A program made the position numbers and the translations under genes. Of a DNA stretch of 64,000 bases, positions 54,041 through 64,000 are shown one piece after another. This DNA comes from Solenopsis invicta (lineage: Eukaryota; Arthropoda; Insecta; Hymenoptera; Formicidae). The notes under the pieces were generated by a model. It was given only the letters and a program-made list of their open reading frames with translations, was not told the DNA's origin and made no database searches. Where the stretch lies: NCBI RefSeq assembly GCF_016802725.1, contig NC_052666.1, positions 8,273,875 through 8,337,874 of the forward strand, read 5' to 3'. Within the stretch, counting starts at the first letter, position 1, and every line of letters begins with the position of its first letter.

Positions 54041-56707
54041 AAATGTTGATGGATTGGCAAAAACTCAGTGTCTAAAGGTTTTTGAGGTCACTGATTTCAA
54101 ATCCGAACTCAAAATTTAGAAATTCAAAATGGCGGATCCAACATGGCGGACAAAAATGCTAAAAATGCTTCAATTGCTGTTAAATTTGGTATTTAGAAGT
54201 TTTTGGAGACGCTGATTTTGAATCTGAACTCAATATTTCGAAATTCAAAATGGCGGACTCAAAATAGTGGATCTAAATTTTTTAACTTTATCGGAATTAC
54301 ACAAAGAGCAGTTATTGATATTGTTTTGAATCTGTGCTGCTATATAAATAGATTTGTGATCGAAATTTTGGACTAAAACTGACGAACTACTATAAAGGAA
54401 TTGATTTAAAAAAATCAATTTAAATACGTAGTGTGTTTTACGGAATGATCATAATTTAAAATTAAATTTATAATATTTGTAATGCTATGCAATAATCTTT
54501 GTCTTGTTATTTCTGAATTTAGAAATTTGATGCCTGTTATTAGCCTATAAAATTGTAGTTACCAGAGTCTACCACGTGGAGATTACAGATTCCTTTCTTC
54601 GGGGTGCTTGTTTTATGTGAGTCTCCTTGCCTCTCACAAATTTTATTATTGATTTATTCTTCGGTGTCTGATAACACTTGTTCATCTAAAATCCTATAAG
54701 TTTCAGAAACACCAGTTAAATTTAAATTTTCGTTTTCTGCAGAAGAACTGCACGTTGGTATTGCTGTTATTTTAACTTCAGGAATAGCGAGTAAATCAAT
54801 CACTTTTTTAGGAAGTGAAAGGATTTTTCTTTTGCCAATTTGAGAATTAAGTTTTGTCGTTGAAATAATAGGATCAGAAGTATTCATTGCTCTAAAAAAT
54901 ACGTCTTGAAGATTTACTTCACGACTATTCTTCCTGCTGTGAAATTCTCTATTATTCTTATACTGTTTATTTCGAGCTTCGGATCCTTCCTCTCCTAGCA
55001 TTCCAACAGGTAAAATGCATGTACTGATAATTTTAGCACCATGGATAAGAATCTTATGCAAAGTTGAAGGCATAGGATACCAAACATATTGGTCAACATA
55101 AATTACAGTGGTATTAGTACACAATTTGTTGAATCGTTTCGCATTAATTGGCAAATGACATGATAAAGCAATTAAAATCGTTTTCAAATTATAAAGCAAT
55201 TGACTGTTAACTTCTAAGATTTTTGATAAGAGATTTGTATCTGCAAAAGCTCTACGTGCCGTGTTTCCATCATTCGTTGTACCACTGCCACTCGATTTTG
55301 GTTTATCAACTATTAACCCTAACTTCTCCCAAAAAAGTAATTGAATTAATTTTTTTCTCTCTGCGAATTTCACCTTTTATTCTACACTTCTCATTTTCCA
55401 GATTCTAATATCAAGCCTGTATAAAATATGCAGAACACATTCAAAAATTCTTATCCAAGCGTGAAGTGGACTAATTCCGTATTGGAGGGAATTAGTATCC
55501 GGTAAAAAGAGGCCTAACTGCTTATTAGATAATTCATTGAACTGTTTTGGTGTCGCGTGACAAATAAGACAAGTTTGCATTGATTTGGTATTTGTGATAA
55601 AATTTAATACTTTTCCATCTATTAATGTTAGAAACAGAGAAAAATAAACACAAATAGTTAAAGCATCGTTTAATTTAAATTCGAAGACTTGCAGAGTTTT
55701 TATTTGCTCTTCGATGTAATTTTTTTGTCGCAAAACAGTTTCTCTAGATTCATGAATATATTCTAACATAATAGGGCGACAAAATCTAGCAGATTGAGAA
55801 GCTGGATTGTTCCATAGGATTATATTAGTTGCCGATAATAATCGCAGTGGAATTAATGTTGTAGTAAACAAATTCTCATCATCACTTGGATTCGCTGATT
55901 TGCTGGAAGAGGCATAACTTTGTTTATAAGATGAATGTCCAGAGCTACCATCAAAACCCCATGAGCACAATAACACAGCTTCAAGCATGTGAGCATTATG
56001 TGCGCTTTAAAGTATAACTTCTGATTGCATTTTTATTATTCTGGATGTAGTATGATTTAAAAGAGATTGAAGAAAAACTTCTGCTTTCCTTTCGTTAATA
56101 AAAATATCATTTTTCGGCTACATTCTGATTTTGCTTCTCTTACAAGATTGTATGTCGGCCAAATATCTGCACCACATGATATTGACTCTAAACGTATGTC
56201 CGTATATACACTTTTTGACATCGAATTGTTTAATATAAATGCCAAAGGTTCCACTGGAGTTTTCTGTTTAATTTGCATTTCAGGAGTACTTATAATTTTT
56301 CTTATTTTAGCCGGATTTTTTATTATTTTATCAAGAATTGCACTTAAGTTTTTATCTCCAGAACGTTTTGCTGCGTAACGGCATGCACTTATCAATTTCT
56401 GCGGATCGTGATTCTGTTTAGCGCTGATCATTGCTACTTCCCTACATTTGGAACGGTCAGATTTATTTTTAAATTCAATTAACGGGCGACCAGATCGCGC
56501 AGTCAAATCTACATTTGCATTATGTGGACAGCTAAAAAATAAATTAGCAGAATCAATTGAAAACTCCGAACACAACCATTTAGCACGTTTTCTTTCAAAT
56601 TCAGCTTTATTTCTATGCACAGCTTGAAACATTACCTTTCTTCTACTTCTAAGCGACGAAACTAAAGCTTTTAATCGTACCTTTCCATCAGGATTTATAG
56701 CATCATA

Positions 56708-57993
56708 TTAGGAGTACAAATTGAAAACCGCCGTTTTTTGTCAAAATTTGAGGATTGATTGTTGAAAAATGGTTACATACTTATTCTTGAAAGTATTGTC
56801 CATCGCTGGCCACTACTTTCTCCCACCTTTCGGGCAGCATACGAATCCCGCGTCGAAAAAACTGCTCGTCTTTTGCGGCAATCCATGAATCGACCCAGTT
56901 TTTGGCCTCTTCGTAATAATGGAAGTGCTGCTCAGCCAGGCCATGCGCCATTGATCGGAACAAGTGGTAATCTGAAGGGGCGATGTCAGGAGAATACGGC
57001 GGATGAGGTAAGACGTCCCATTTCAATGTTTCCAGATAGGTTTTAACGACCTGAGCAACATGTGGCCGAGCGTTGTCGTGGAGCAACATCACTTTTTCGT
57101 GTCTTTGCTCGTATTGTGGCCGTTTTTCCTGCAATGCTCGGCTCAAACGCATTAATTGTGTTCGGTAGCAAGCTCCTGTGATGGTTTCACCCGGTTGCAA
57201 CAGCTCATAATAAATCACGCCGAGCTGGTCTCACCAAATACACAGCATGAGCTTCGAGCCATGGATGTTTGGCTTCGCCGTCGATGTTGATGCATGGCCG
57301 CGGTAGCCCCACGATTTTTTTCGCTTTGGATTATCATAATGGATCCACTTTTCATCGCCGGTTACAATACGATGCAGAAAACCCTTCCGTTTTTGCCGTT
57401 GGAGCAGCTGTTCGCACGCGAAAAAACGCCGTTCGACGTCTCTCGGCTTTAATTCGTATGGCACCCAGTGTCCATGCTTTTGGATCATTCCCATGGTTTT
57501 CAAACGATGTGAAATAGCTTGTTGAGTCACGCCCAATGAATCTGCAAGCTCCTGTTGCGTTTGAGATGAATCTTCATTCAGTAATGTTTCCAATTGTGCG
57601 TCTTCAAACTTTTTCACCTGTTCGGGACACTCCTTGTCTTCTACACCGAAATCACCACTTTTGATGCGTTGGAACCATTCTCGAAACGTTCTTTCACTAA
57701 TGGAAGCCTCACCATAAGTTTTTACAATCATTCGACGCGCCTCAGCCGCAGATTTTTTCGAATTGAAGGCAAAAAGCAAAACTTCCCGCAAATGACGCTT
57801 ATTGGGCACAAATTTCGACATTTTCGATCACAAAAAAATATATAACGCCGATAAAAATTCACAACTGCAATGATAAGGAATTGTTGCCAGATGCCCAACC
57901 TTACATTTAAAATTTTTGATCTAACGTTTGGCGCCAGCATTTACCGCTGGCGCCATCTACTGGAAAACGGCGGTTTTCAATTTGTACTCCTAA
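56708..57993 (-). mobile_element. mariner element, 1286 bp, nested in the Transib
   Basis: The ends are perfect 30-bp inverted repeats beginning TTAGGAGTACAAATTGAAAA (56708 on + and 57993 on -). TA flanks both sides (56706-56707 and 57994-57995). The length is typical of a full mariner. Its insertion point is within a Tyr codon of the Transib transposase, so it arrived later. Confidence 0.95.
56781..57821 (-). pseudogene. mariner transposase (DD34D) with a single nonsense codon
   Basis: One continuous frame of 347 codons runs from ATG 57821 to the stop at 56781, interrupted only by TGA at 57233-57231. It follows LCIW, where a Trp codon is expected (TGG to TGA). The N-terminal HTH region includes LADSLGVTQQAISHRLKTMG. 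The catalytic Asp residues are in TGDEKWIHYD, HDNARPH and APSDYHLF; the last two are 34 residues apart, the mariner DD34D signature. The otherwise intact frame and perfect ends suggest a recent insertion. Confidence 0.93.
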
Positions 57994-59201
57994 TAGTTAA
58001 GTTTTTGTATAATATATTGGACTCCAGCATCTACATCATCATTTTCTAATACTGCATCTAAAATTTCTCTCTTTGAAAATTTCGCCATTTTATCAAGAAT
58101 AAATCAAATTCCAGAATAAATACAGCAAGAATAAGCGGCAAAAATAAGCCAAACGAAGTAGCCAGGCGTAACACATTCTCTATTCATACTGTTCAAAGTA
58201 ACATTTCTCTTACGAGTTAGACTACAGTGCATTGCGACGCGTCACATAGTGGCGACTTATATAACCTCGTGCTCCGGTGCGCGGCACACAATTATACACG
58301 AAAAGAATTATTTCTTAAAATTTACTCTGAAAATATAGTAATTGTGGGACAACATATTTCGAAAAATTTTAATGTAAATCTCTCACATTCATTAATAAAA
58401 CTACAATAAAATATAAAATAAGTTTGATTAATTTTATTGAAGTGCATGGTAAAAATCTTTAAAATATTGTATTGTACAACTATTACATTTTCAGGGTAAA
58501 TTTTAAGAAATAATTCTTTCCGTGTAAGACTGTAGTAAATCGGAAAAATCTAAATCTAAATCTAAATTATTTTTAAAACAAACACAGATGAATAGAAGCA
58601 TGTATAAGTTGATTTATCCACGGGATTTAATAGAATTCATAAAAAAAAATCTGTTGTGTACCATGACCTGCGCACAGCATGGACGCAATCGTAGCGCGCG
58701 GCATAGAAGACAATTACATGTTTATGCCATATACTTGAACATATATCAAAACTAGCAAAAATTAACATATTTACGTTAAAGTATACATTATACAGAACAC
58801 GTCAGTGCAATGTTTTGCTTTGCTCAATGTGTTATGACTTGTTATGGTGAATTGGCAGCATAGGAAGTCTTAAAAATATGAGTATTTTGTCCATTAAATC
58901 ATATTAACGTATTAAATCGTATTAACATCCAATTTTAGTTTTTTGGTCAAAACATGATACTTAACAATTTGTGATATCACTAACAATGGAAGTAATATAT
59001 ATGAAATTTTTTGAATGGGTAAGGTCCTATTCAAATTATGAAATTTACAAGAAATAATTGTAACACTCATTTAATATATTCTTTGAATTTGCTGTGCTAA
59101 CAAAAACAAAGTACTTAATTAAATGGCACAAAATATACATAATTACTACTTCAAACTGTCTAGAGTAGTATTAAACCTTGAATTTTATGAAATTTGTAAA
59201 A

Positions 59202-59241
59202 TGACTTTTGACCACTTTTTTCGGTCTCCTGGCCCACTGTG
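59202..59241 (-). repeat. Right terminal inverted repeat of the Transib-like element
   Basis: Read on the minus strand it begins CACAGTGGGCCAG, has GACC at 16-19 and TGGTCAAAAGTCA at 28-40. It is followed outward by the target duplication AGCTG. Confidence 0.88.
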
Positions 59242-60101
59242 AGCTGGAGCTACGTCAATGAAGAAGATTCTTTTAATTGTAAAGCTAATTGTAAGCAGAA
59301 AATTCAGAAAATATTTTTAGGCTTGTTACTTTCAGGTCTCGGAAAGTGCTAGGAAAACTTAACAAACTTACTAATCAAAAACTTGAATCATTAAGATCAG
59401 AACTACTTCAGTTCTATGGAAATTACGTGAAAGTCTCATTACAGCAAAGCGTTACAATGGCAAGTGGAAGTCAAGGAACAAATATGTGAAGGAGAAATCG
59501 TGATCTTTGTATTGCAGCATCCAAGGCTCGAAGTCAATATACGTACTACGTCAATCCTAAGGCAGATTGGAATAATAGATATCAAGAAGTGTACCAAGCA
59601 AATTCGAAGGAAATGACGATACAATCAAAAAATCTCACCAATGAGAAAATTGCCAGGGAAAGATATGAGGACTTATTTGAATGTTAAGTCTTAGAGTCTT
59701 ATTTTCTAGTCCGTGAGGAGTTACCTTGGTTAGGGGCCAGTCTTGATGGTATTGCTATGAATGGAAAAGAATTTCTTTGAAACATTGAAATTAAAACCCT
59801 TAAAGAAGGAAAGAGGCTATCAGCATCAGAGCTTTTAGAAATGAGAGCTGTCAAGACCTTGGATAAGGATGGTGAAATTAGAAAGAAAATTGACCATTAT
59901 GCACAAATGCAGATCGGTATGCTTTTAAATGGGCTCTCGGAATGTGATTATTTAGTATAATCTGTAGTGGGAAATGATTTTGTTTGAAAAAGGGTTCTAT
60001 TTGATGAACAATATGTGTTTGATCTTGTTTCAAGGCTCATACATGTGTATTTTGATGAATTTATGCCCAGAATGATGTTGGATTTCACACAAGAGCAGTA
60101 A

Positions 60102-60500
60102 AGTTTTCTATTTTGTTTTAAATATTTATCTTTAGTTTTCCTCCCTAAGATTTAAGAAATTGTAACTGTTAGAATGTTATTTAACTTAGAAACTATTAAA
60201 AATATTATAAAACTTTTCTTTTAATGTTTATTGTAACAAACATGTGATTTAATTTTGCTTGTTATACTGTCATAATGTGATTTCTTAAGTATAAGTTTTT
60301 CTGTTTCTTTTTAATTCTTTATATTTTGTTATATCTTGTGTGTGTTATATCTTCGCCCCCCCCCCTCCATCCGCACCCACCCCGCCGCTAGGAGTGCCTA
60401 CCGTGTAACAAATTTCACCCAATTAATAAAGCAATAAATTTCAAACATCACGATTTCTGCACAGTTAAATTTCTGCTGTTTATTTCAAAGAGTTTACATT
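60102..60500. other. AT-rich spacer with a C-rich tract between convergent genes
   Basis: It contains a poly-C stretch followed by CCACCCCGCCGC (about 60355-60390) and AATAAAG near 60425. It probably holds the 3' ends of the YqaJ-like gene and the transposase. No coding region is seen. Confidence 0.4.
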
Positions 60501-61772
60501 TCACATAAACTTATCTGTGTTAATAACTGGGAGACCAAGATTAGTTAAGCCAGCTGCAATTATCAAAATGTTATCAAAATAGTGAGCCAGTGGCCAAGGT
60601 ACTGAACTTCTCAATAATTCAAATTCTCGTAGCCTCTGAATAACTCTTTCCACATGACTTCTGGCTCTGGCAATATCTGCTGTTTCCAAGGCATCCGTTT
60701 GGCTCATTTACTGCTTTTGATGCAGAAAGGGAGGATTTATTAGTCGTATATTTTGCTGGAATAAAGAAAGTAAAAAAACAGTAAATTGAGGAATCAGTAC
60801 GGCGTGAGTATAGTACAAAATTGCAGAAACTCACCTGCAAGCATTCTGTTTCAATTCGAAATTCTTTATCAACCATAATTCCAACATAAGAATCCAGTTT
60901 ATCAAGCACTCCCATTTTATTAATAATAAATTTATCAGAGGCACGACCTCCGAATGCGTAGCTGATCTCTGTGATGAGTCCAGATGGAGTTATCCTAACG
61001 TCAAATTTAACAGTGTGATTCTTCTTGTACTGAGAATAAGTAAGTACTCTGCACTTGAGACATTTGCATTTTTCTATTACTGTTCCAGCACAATCCAATA
61101 TTATTCGAGTGCATTTATATCTTTTGAAGGATAGTGGGAAATTTTTTCTGATTATTTCTGGATCGGGCCATGGTATCATTACTTTTAAAACTCTTGATAA
61201 TATTGGTATCGTATTCTTGAAATAATTAGAACAAGTTTGTCTGGTAATATTAAATAGAACGGCAATTGCAGTAAAACTCATATTTAGTTTTACTTTTACC
61301 ATGGAGAATAATTCTGTCTCTTAAAGATAGTACTTTTTTATTGGTTGAGGCATCTACTATCAGATCTGACACACAATCTACTAAACCATCAAGAAGATCA
61401 ATAGAATATATGCCAGTAAAAGTAAAAAGCTTAGCATTAGTGGTCAACAAATCTGGAAGGGTGATATTTACTTTTTCTGTTGACTGATGAAGATTGCCCA
61501 TAGTTGGAAATGGAATTGATGTCACTTCAAAGTTTACTTAATTAGCTTTATCTAGAGTGTTTGACATTTCACTAATGACGTCAGCCAAACTTCGTCCCAC
61601 TTCATCTGATGATTTTAGAGGCCTGAAATCTATTAAGTTTGCTTGAGTAAATATTTCACTAAAGTATTTATTTAAGCAAACATATTCTTGGCCTTGAGGT
61701 GAAGGAGCTTCTACTTCATTATCATCTGAATGCAATGATGTGCTTATTTCTTTTGCAATCCCATCATTTTCT
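60501..61772 (-). pseudogene. DDE_Tnp_4-type transposase of the ISL2EU-like element, broken
   Basis: An acceptor at 61773 opens the first visible exon. The conceptual protein has an acidic start, LFTFTGIYSIDLLDGLV, LSLRDRII, MSFTAIAVLFNITRQTCSNYF (HTH-like), MIPWPDPEIIRKNFP, TRIILDCAGT (first catalytic Asp), LTYSQYKKNHTVKFDVRITPSG, FGGRASDKFI (second Asp) and MVDKEFRIE. After a 79-nt intron (60756-60834) come RLINPPFLHQK and IARARSHVERVIQRLREFEL. Lesions are TAA at 61540-61538, a frameshift near 61303 and TAA at 60710-60708. An upstream exon, perhaps with a DNA-binding domain, was not found. Confidence 0.8.
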
Positions 61773-61839
61773 CTGAAAACAACAATAAAAGGATCAGAAT
61801 TAATTCACTTTCAAAATTTCCTTCCTCCTTAAAAAAAAG

Positions 61840-61841
<2 letters not shown>

Positions 61842-61880
<39 letters not shown>
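61842..61880. repeat. (CA)n microsatellite
   Basis: About 18 CA dinucleotides. It is followed directly by GGGTGTAACAAAACAAAGGG, which may be the end of another, unidentified element. Confidence 0.95.
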
Positions 61881-61881
<1 letters not shown>

Positions 61882-62116
61882 GTGTAACAAAACAAAGGGA
61901 CCTGGAGTATACCATGAGTTAGAGGACACAAATCCAAGTCGAAAAGTCCTGAGTTATTTTTTGATTTGAGCCTTCTGTTCCATGCTATATGATGTTAAAG
62001 TTAGCGAATGAGCGCCCGTCTATAGAAAGAAAGCAGTGACGGACAATAGACGGGCGGAGCGGAGCTGACAAATTACGCGGCGGGAGAACAACGATGAGCA
62101 GTGAAACGGCTGTAAA

Positions 62117-62160
62117 ACACACACACACACACACACTCTTTCTCTCTCTCCCTCTCTCCA
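62117..62160. repeat. (CA)n and (CT)n microsatellite
   Basis: A CA run is followed by CTCTTTCTCTCTCTCCCTCT. Confidence 0.95.
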
Positions 62161-62274
62161 TTTTGTTTAAAAAAACCTTACAGATCCTAAGGTGCATAAC
62201 CAAAATAAACGTTTTGGTGTTATTGTAATTTATCAATTTAACGTGAATTAATTATTTATGTCCTTATAATTATA

Positions 62275-62420
62275 ATAAATGTTCGAAATGTGCTCCTCCT
62301 ACTTCGATACACGTTTTTGCTCTTTTCTCTACATTTAGCGTAGCTCCTTGAACTTGAACATTACTAATTCCCTCAATAGTGCGGAATACTAATTTCGTCA
62401 TCTCGTCATTAAATTTATTC
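62275..62420 (-). pseudogene. C-terminal fragment of a Tc1-like transposase
   Basis: The minus strand reads NDEMTKLVFRTIEGISNVQV then EKRAKTCIEVGGAHFEHL. The ending CIEVGGAHFEHL is the characteristic C-terminal tail of IS630/Tc1-type insect transposases. Nothing upstream of it in frame is recognisable, so it is a remnant. Confidence 0.55.
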
Positions 62421-62760
62421 CGTAAATGTATGATGTGGATTGTTGGGAGATCAAATCGTAAGTATTTTAAGACAATTTATTAATCAAATTAAATTTAATC
62501 TATTTTTCTTTTTTTTTGAATGTTTTTTTTCCTGATATTACATTTTTTATTATGTCTCTTAACGTCTCTCCAAATTTGAAATTTTTTTCCTTACAAAATT
62601 AGCTTGCTTTTTTTAATACTTCAAAAATGTCTATTTAATCGAAATAGAAGAAGAAAGATTCGATTGTCTCGAATTAAATATTACTGTTTGTAATAAATGT
62701 TTTAGTGCAAGCAACTATTTAGTGATGAAGACACTTATTGTTAGTGAAGTGAACGAAATA
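62421..62760. other. AT-rich spacer, no gene seen
   Basis: Poly-T rich sequence with no recognisable motif. Confidence 0.4.
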
Positions 62761-62769
62761 TATGTATAG

Positions 62770-62975
62770 TACCGAACGCGCGGCTGAGCAGGCCAATCCG
62801 CGCGCTCGGTCGGCTGAGCCGGAGTGGGAGCGTTACGGAACGCCACGGTCGGCGCGCGTGTCGCTGCGTGGTCGCACGTCGAAGTTCGGTCGTGCGCGCA
62901 CGTGGTCCCCGGCTACGCTCGGTGTTTGTCGTTCGGTGGACAGAACGGAGGCGCACGGACGGTGGAGGAGCGTAT
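62770..62975. other. GC-rich block
   Basis: CpG-rich sequence with overlapping open frames on both strands, typical of high GC rather than of genes. It sits directly upstream of the second Tc1-like tail, as if it were inserted sequence or a captured promoter. Confidence 0.4.
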
Positions 62976-62979
62976 CGTT

Positions 62980-63065
62980 ACAAAGTTCAAAGAGCTATGC
63001 AAAATATACAGAAAAGAGCAAGAACGTGTATCAAAGTAGAAGGAGTACACTTTGAACATTGTTCG
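62980..63065 (+). pseudogene. Second C-terminal scrap of a Tc1-like transposase
   Basis: The plus strand reads KVQRAMQNIQKRARTCIKVE followed by GVHFEHCSL, resembling the tail at 62275-62420 but in the opposite orientation. No catalytic part is present. Confidence 0.5.
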
Positions 63066-63715
63066 CTGCGCGGCACTGGTACGCGAACTAGCACCGATGC
63101 AACTTGGCGGGATGAAGATGCCCGTTAAATGTCTGTGACTGCGCTTGTAGCGTTTAAATATTTTAACTTTTATTTCGCACTTGAGATTGATTTTAATTAC
63201 CACGATACGATTACTCCTCGGAGTTGGACTACGAAAAGGCGCGCTCCCGCCGTTTAGGGGAGCATATATAGCCTGCTACACGATCCGTTTCCGAGTCTCA
63301 CGTGAATTTTTCGCGGTTTCTCAGGGAACAAGTAGTGCCGGGTTTAGCCGCGAGATCGTCGCATATCGAACGTCAATTGGTCGGCTACAGCGCGCATCGC
63401 GCGACCACGCGCGCGATTACGCGGACGCCATACCGAGCTCTGTAACCGGATCTGGTCAACAATAAATTTATATTTATTTATTCCTTCACGGTCGCCATGT
63501 AATTTTACCTGCTAATTGCCAAGGATAATTCTTGATTTTTTCCATCTCCTGGATGCTGGTTGACTCGCTTTTGTTTGCCGTCGCAACTGCGTCCCGCGTC
63601 AGCCGTCACTCAATTGATTGACCGTTTATTGTCAATTTTGCATTACGCACGTTTTTAATGTTTACCTCGCGCGATTGTACATTTCACTGTCTGTTCCGCG
63701 TTAAGAGGATACGTT
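63066..63715. other. Mixed-composition spacer with a promoter-like patch
   Basis: A TATA-like CATATATAG at 63264-63272 follows a GC-rich patch, and AATAAA lies at about 63462. The combination could be an LTR or a promoter, but no matching second copy or coding sequence is in the window. Confidence 0.25.
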
Positions 63716-64000
63716 TTGGGTTGGTGCGCAAGTCACTTTTCACAGTTTATTTAAAAAGTTTTTGTTTATTACACAAATCACAAATATTAATGATAAAAAT
63801 TAACTAACTTTCCCTTTTTGATTACATTAAATCTCTAACGGGACTTTCTTAGCACAATATACAAAAAAAATTACATTGATGTTGTTTGATTTCGCACGCT
63901 GATGCAACTATTGCATCACCCTTTTTTAATGCCCGGAGACATCGACCTCTCATTGCCTCGGTTCTTTCCTGACTGAGTGTTACATTGTCTCTTCCTACTT
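63716..64000 (-). mobile_element. Possible mariner-like element cut by the window end
   Basis: TTGGGTTGGTGCGCAAGTC at 63716 resembles a mariner-family terminal repeat. The sequence that follows is consistent with the 3' end of a minus-strand element running off the window. No transposase motif could be confirmed. Confidence 0.3.

Larger units (their letters stand above)
54654..58088 (-). pseudogene. Transib/RAG1-like transposase pseudogene, split by a mariner
   Basis: The frame starts at ATG 58088 (MAKFSKREILDAVLENDD), is cut at a TA by the mariner (56706-57995) and resumes as YDAINPDGKVRLKAL. Blocks follow: FLQSLLNHTTSRIIKM, WGFDGSSGHSSYKQ (probable first catalytic Asp), NPASQSARFCRPI, CLICHATPKQFN, YGISPLHAWIRIFE, SGSGTTNDGNTARRAF, WYPMPSTLHKILIHGA and LGEEGSEARNKQYKNNREFH (probable catalytic Glu region). 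Order and content fit the Transib/RAG1 core family. Lesions are a frameshift near 56117, a TAA near 56007 and a TAA at 55379-55377. The last segment runs to the stop at 54654. Confidence 0.82.
54001..59241 (-). mobile_element. Transib / RAG1-like DNA transposon with CACAGTG ends
   Basis: Both ends begin with the same 13 bp, CACAGTGGGCCAG, and the 5-bp sequence AGCTG flanks the element on both sides (53996-54000 and 59242-59246). Five-base duplications and CAC-starting ends are Transib/RAG hallmarks. Removing element and duplication rejoins an open exon of the YqaJ-like gene. Total length is 5241 bp, or about 3.95 kb without the nested mariner. The transposase gene lies on the minus strand. 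Near the left end a block of about 120 bp with AATTCAAAATGGCGGA is duplicated (about 54078-54145 and 54200-54265). Confidence 0.9.
52843..60101 (+). pseudogene. SWIM zinc-finger / YqaJ-like exonuclease gene, interrupted and broken
   Basis: Exon 1 (52843-53192, ATG in MSKILAVVDP) ends in a SWIM-type motif, C-x-C ... CKHVVAVLLYL. Exon 2 (53293-53498) has VDLSCTDIEQQWGALK. Exon 3 starts at 53947 (APLGEYSIFYSGLRHG) and is cut at 54000 by the Transib insertion, resuming after its target duplication at 59247. Further downstream a degenerate YqaJ-like region is readable in pieces: RRNRDLCIAASKARSQYTYY, ELPWLGASLDGIAMNG, IEIKTLKEG, HYAQMQIGMLLNGL, and a C terminus ending at 60101. Stops (for example in EFL*NIEIK and YLV*SVV) and frame changes show the gene is dead. 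Splice sites of exons 1-3 agree in phase. Confidence 0.7.
52843..61772. mobile_element. ISL2EU-like element (YqaJ nuclease gene plus DDE transposase), interrupted
   Basis: A SWIM/YqaJ-type gene on + (52843-60101) and a DDE_4-type transposase on - (60501-61772) face each other tail to tail. To my recollection ISL2EU elements encode such a pair, a transposase and a YqaJ-domain protein. The YqaJ gene is split by a Transib element, itself split by a mariner. I did not find terminal inverted repeats, so the limits are those of the coding parts. Confidence 0.55.

Noticed and set aside
62741..63128. Arg-rich overlapping frames in the GC-rich block
   Set aside because: All frames are open because of composition. 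Only the short Tc1-like tail has a recognisable signature.

Overview
The window looks like a transposon-dense, AT-rich insect genome segment. Introns are short and GT-AG, and the mobile families present (Penelope-like, mariner, piggyBac, PIF/Harbinger, Transib, ISL2EU-like) suit Hymenoptera, perhaps an ant. The species is inference. I see no clear single-copy host gene; nearly every recognisable coding region belongs to a mobile element.

Region 1 (1-16380) is a head-to-tail tandem array of a Penelope-like retroelement. It has one 5'-cut unit and four full units of 3407-3408 bp. Each full unit has one 875-residue reading frame (reverse transcriptase plus GIY-YIG endonuclease), and the spacer after every frame carries a hammerhead-ribozyme-like core. 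Region 2 (about 16381-19500) is a decayed PIF/Harbinger element: a broken HARBI1-type transposase on + and a broken MADF-like DNA-binding partner on -. Region 3 (19500-22350) is AT-rich, with microsatellites and no gene that I can support.

Region 4 (22411-48948) is the most unusual object: a giant element of about 26.5 kb built as one large inverted repeat around a 98-bp centre (34911-35008). Both outer ends carry a 29-bp terminal inverted repeat and sit in (TA)n tracts. Each arm has one eight-exon gene transcribed outward from the centre. It encodes a protein of about 890-897 residues with two zinc-finger-like motifs, a tyrosine-recombinase-like catalytic domain and a C-terminal SANT/Myb-like domain. 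Distal to each gene lie tandem repeats of about 454 bp containing a 41-bp subrepeat that resembles the element's own ends. The two gene copies carry different lesions: an exon-2 stop on the left and a one-base insertion in exon 6 on the right.

Region 5 (48949-51458) holds a diverged repeat pair and an internally deleted piggyBac element flanked by TTAA. Region 6 (52140-52680) is a GC-rich island with a duplicated unit of about 92 bp and six small hairpins whose stems differ but whose 8-nt loops are conserved. Region 7 (52843-61772) is a nest: a mariner (56708-57993, TA duplication) inside a Transib/RAG1-like element (54001-59241, ends CACAGTG, AGCTG duplication) inside the SWIM/YqaJ gene of an ISL2EU-like element whose DDE transposase lies convergently at 60501-61772. 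All these coding regions are broken. Region 8 (61800-64000) has CA microsatellites, two C-terminal scraps of a Tc1-like transposase, a GC-rich block and a possible further mariner end.
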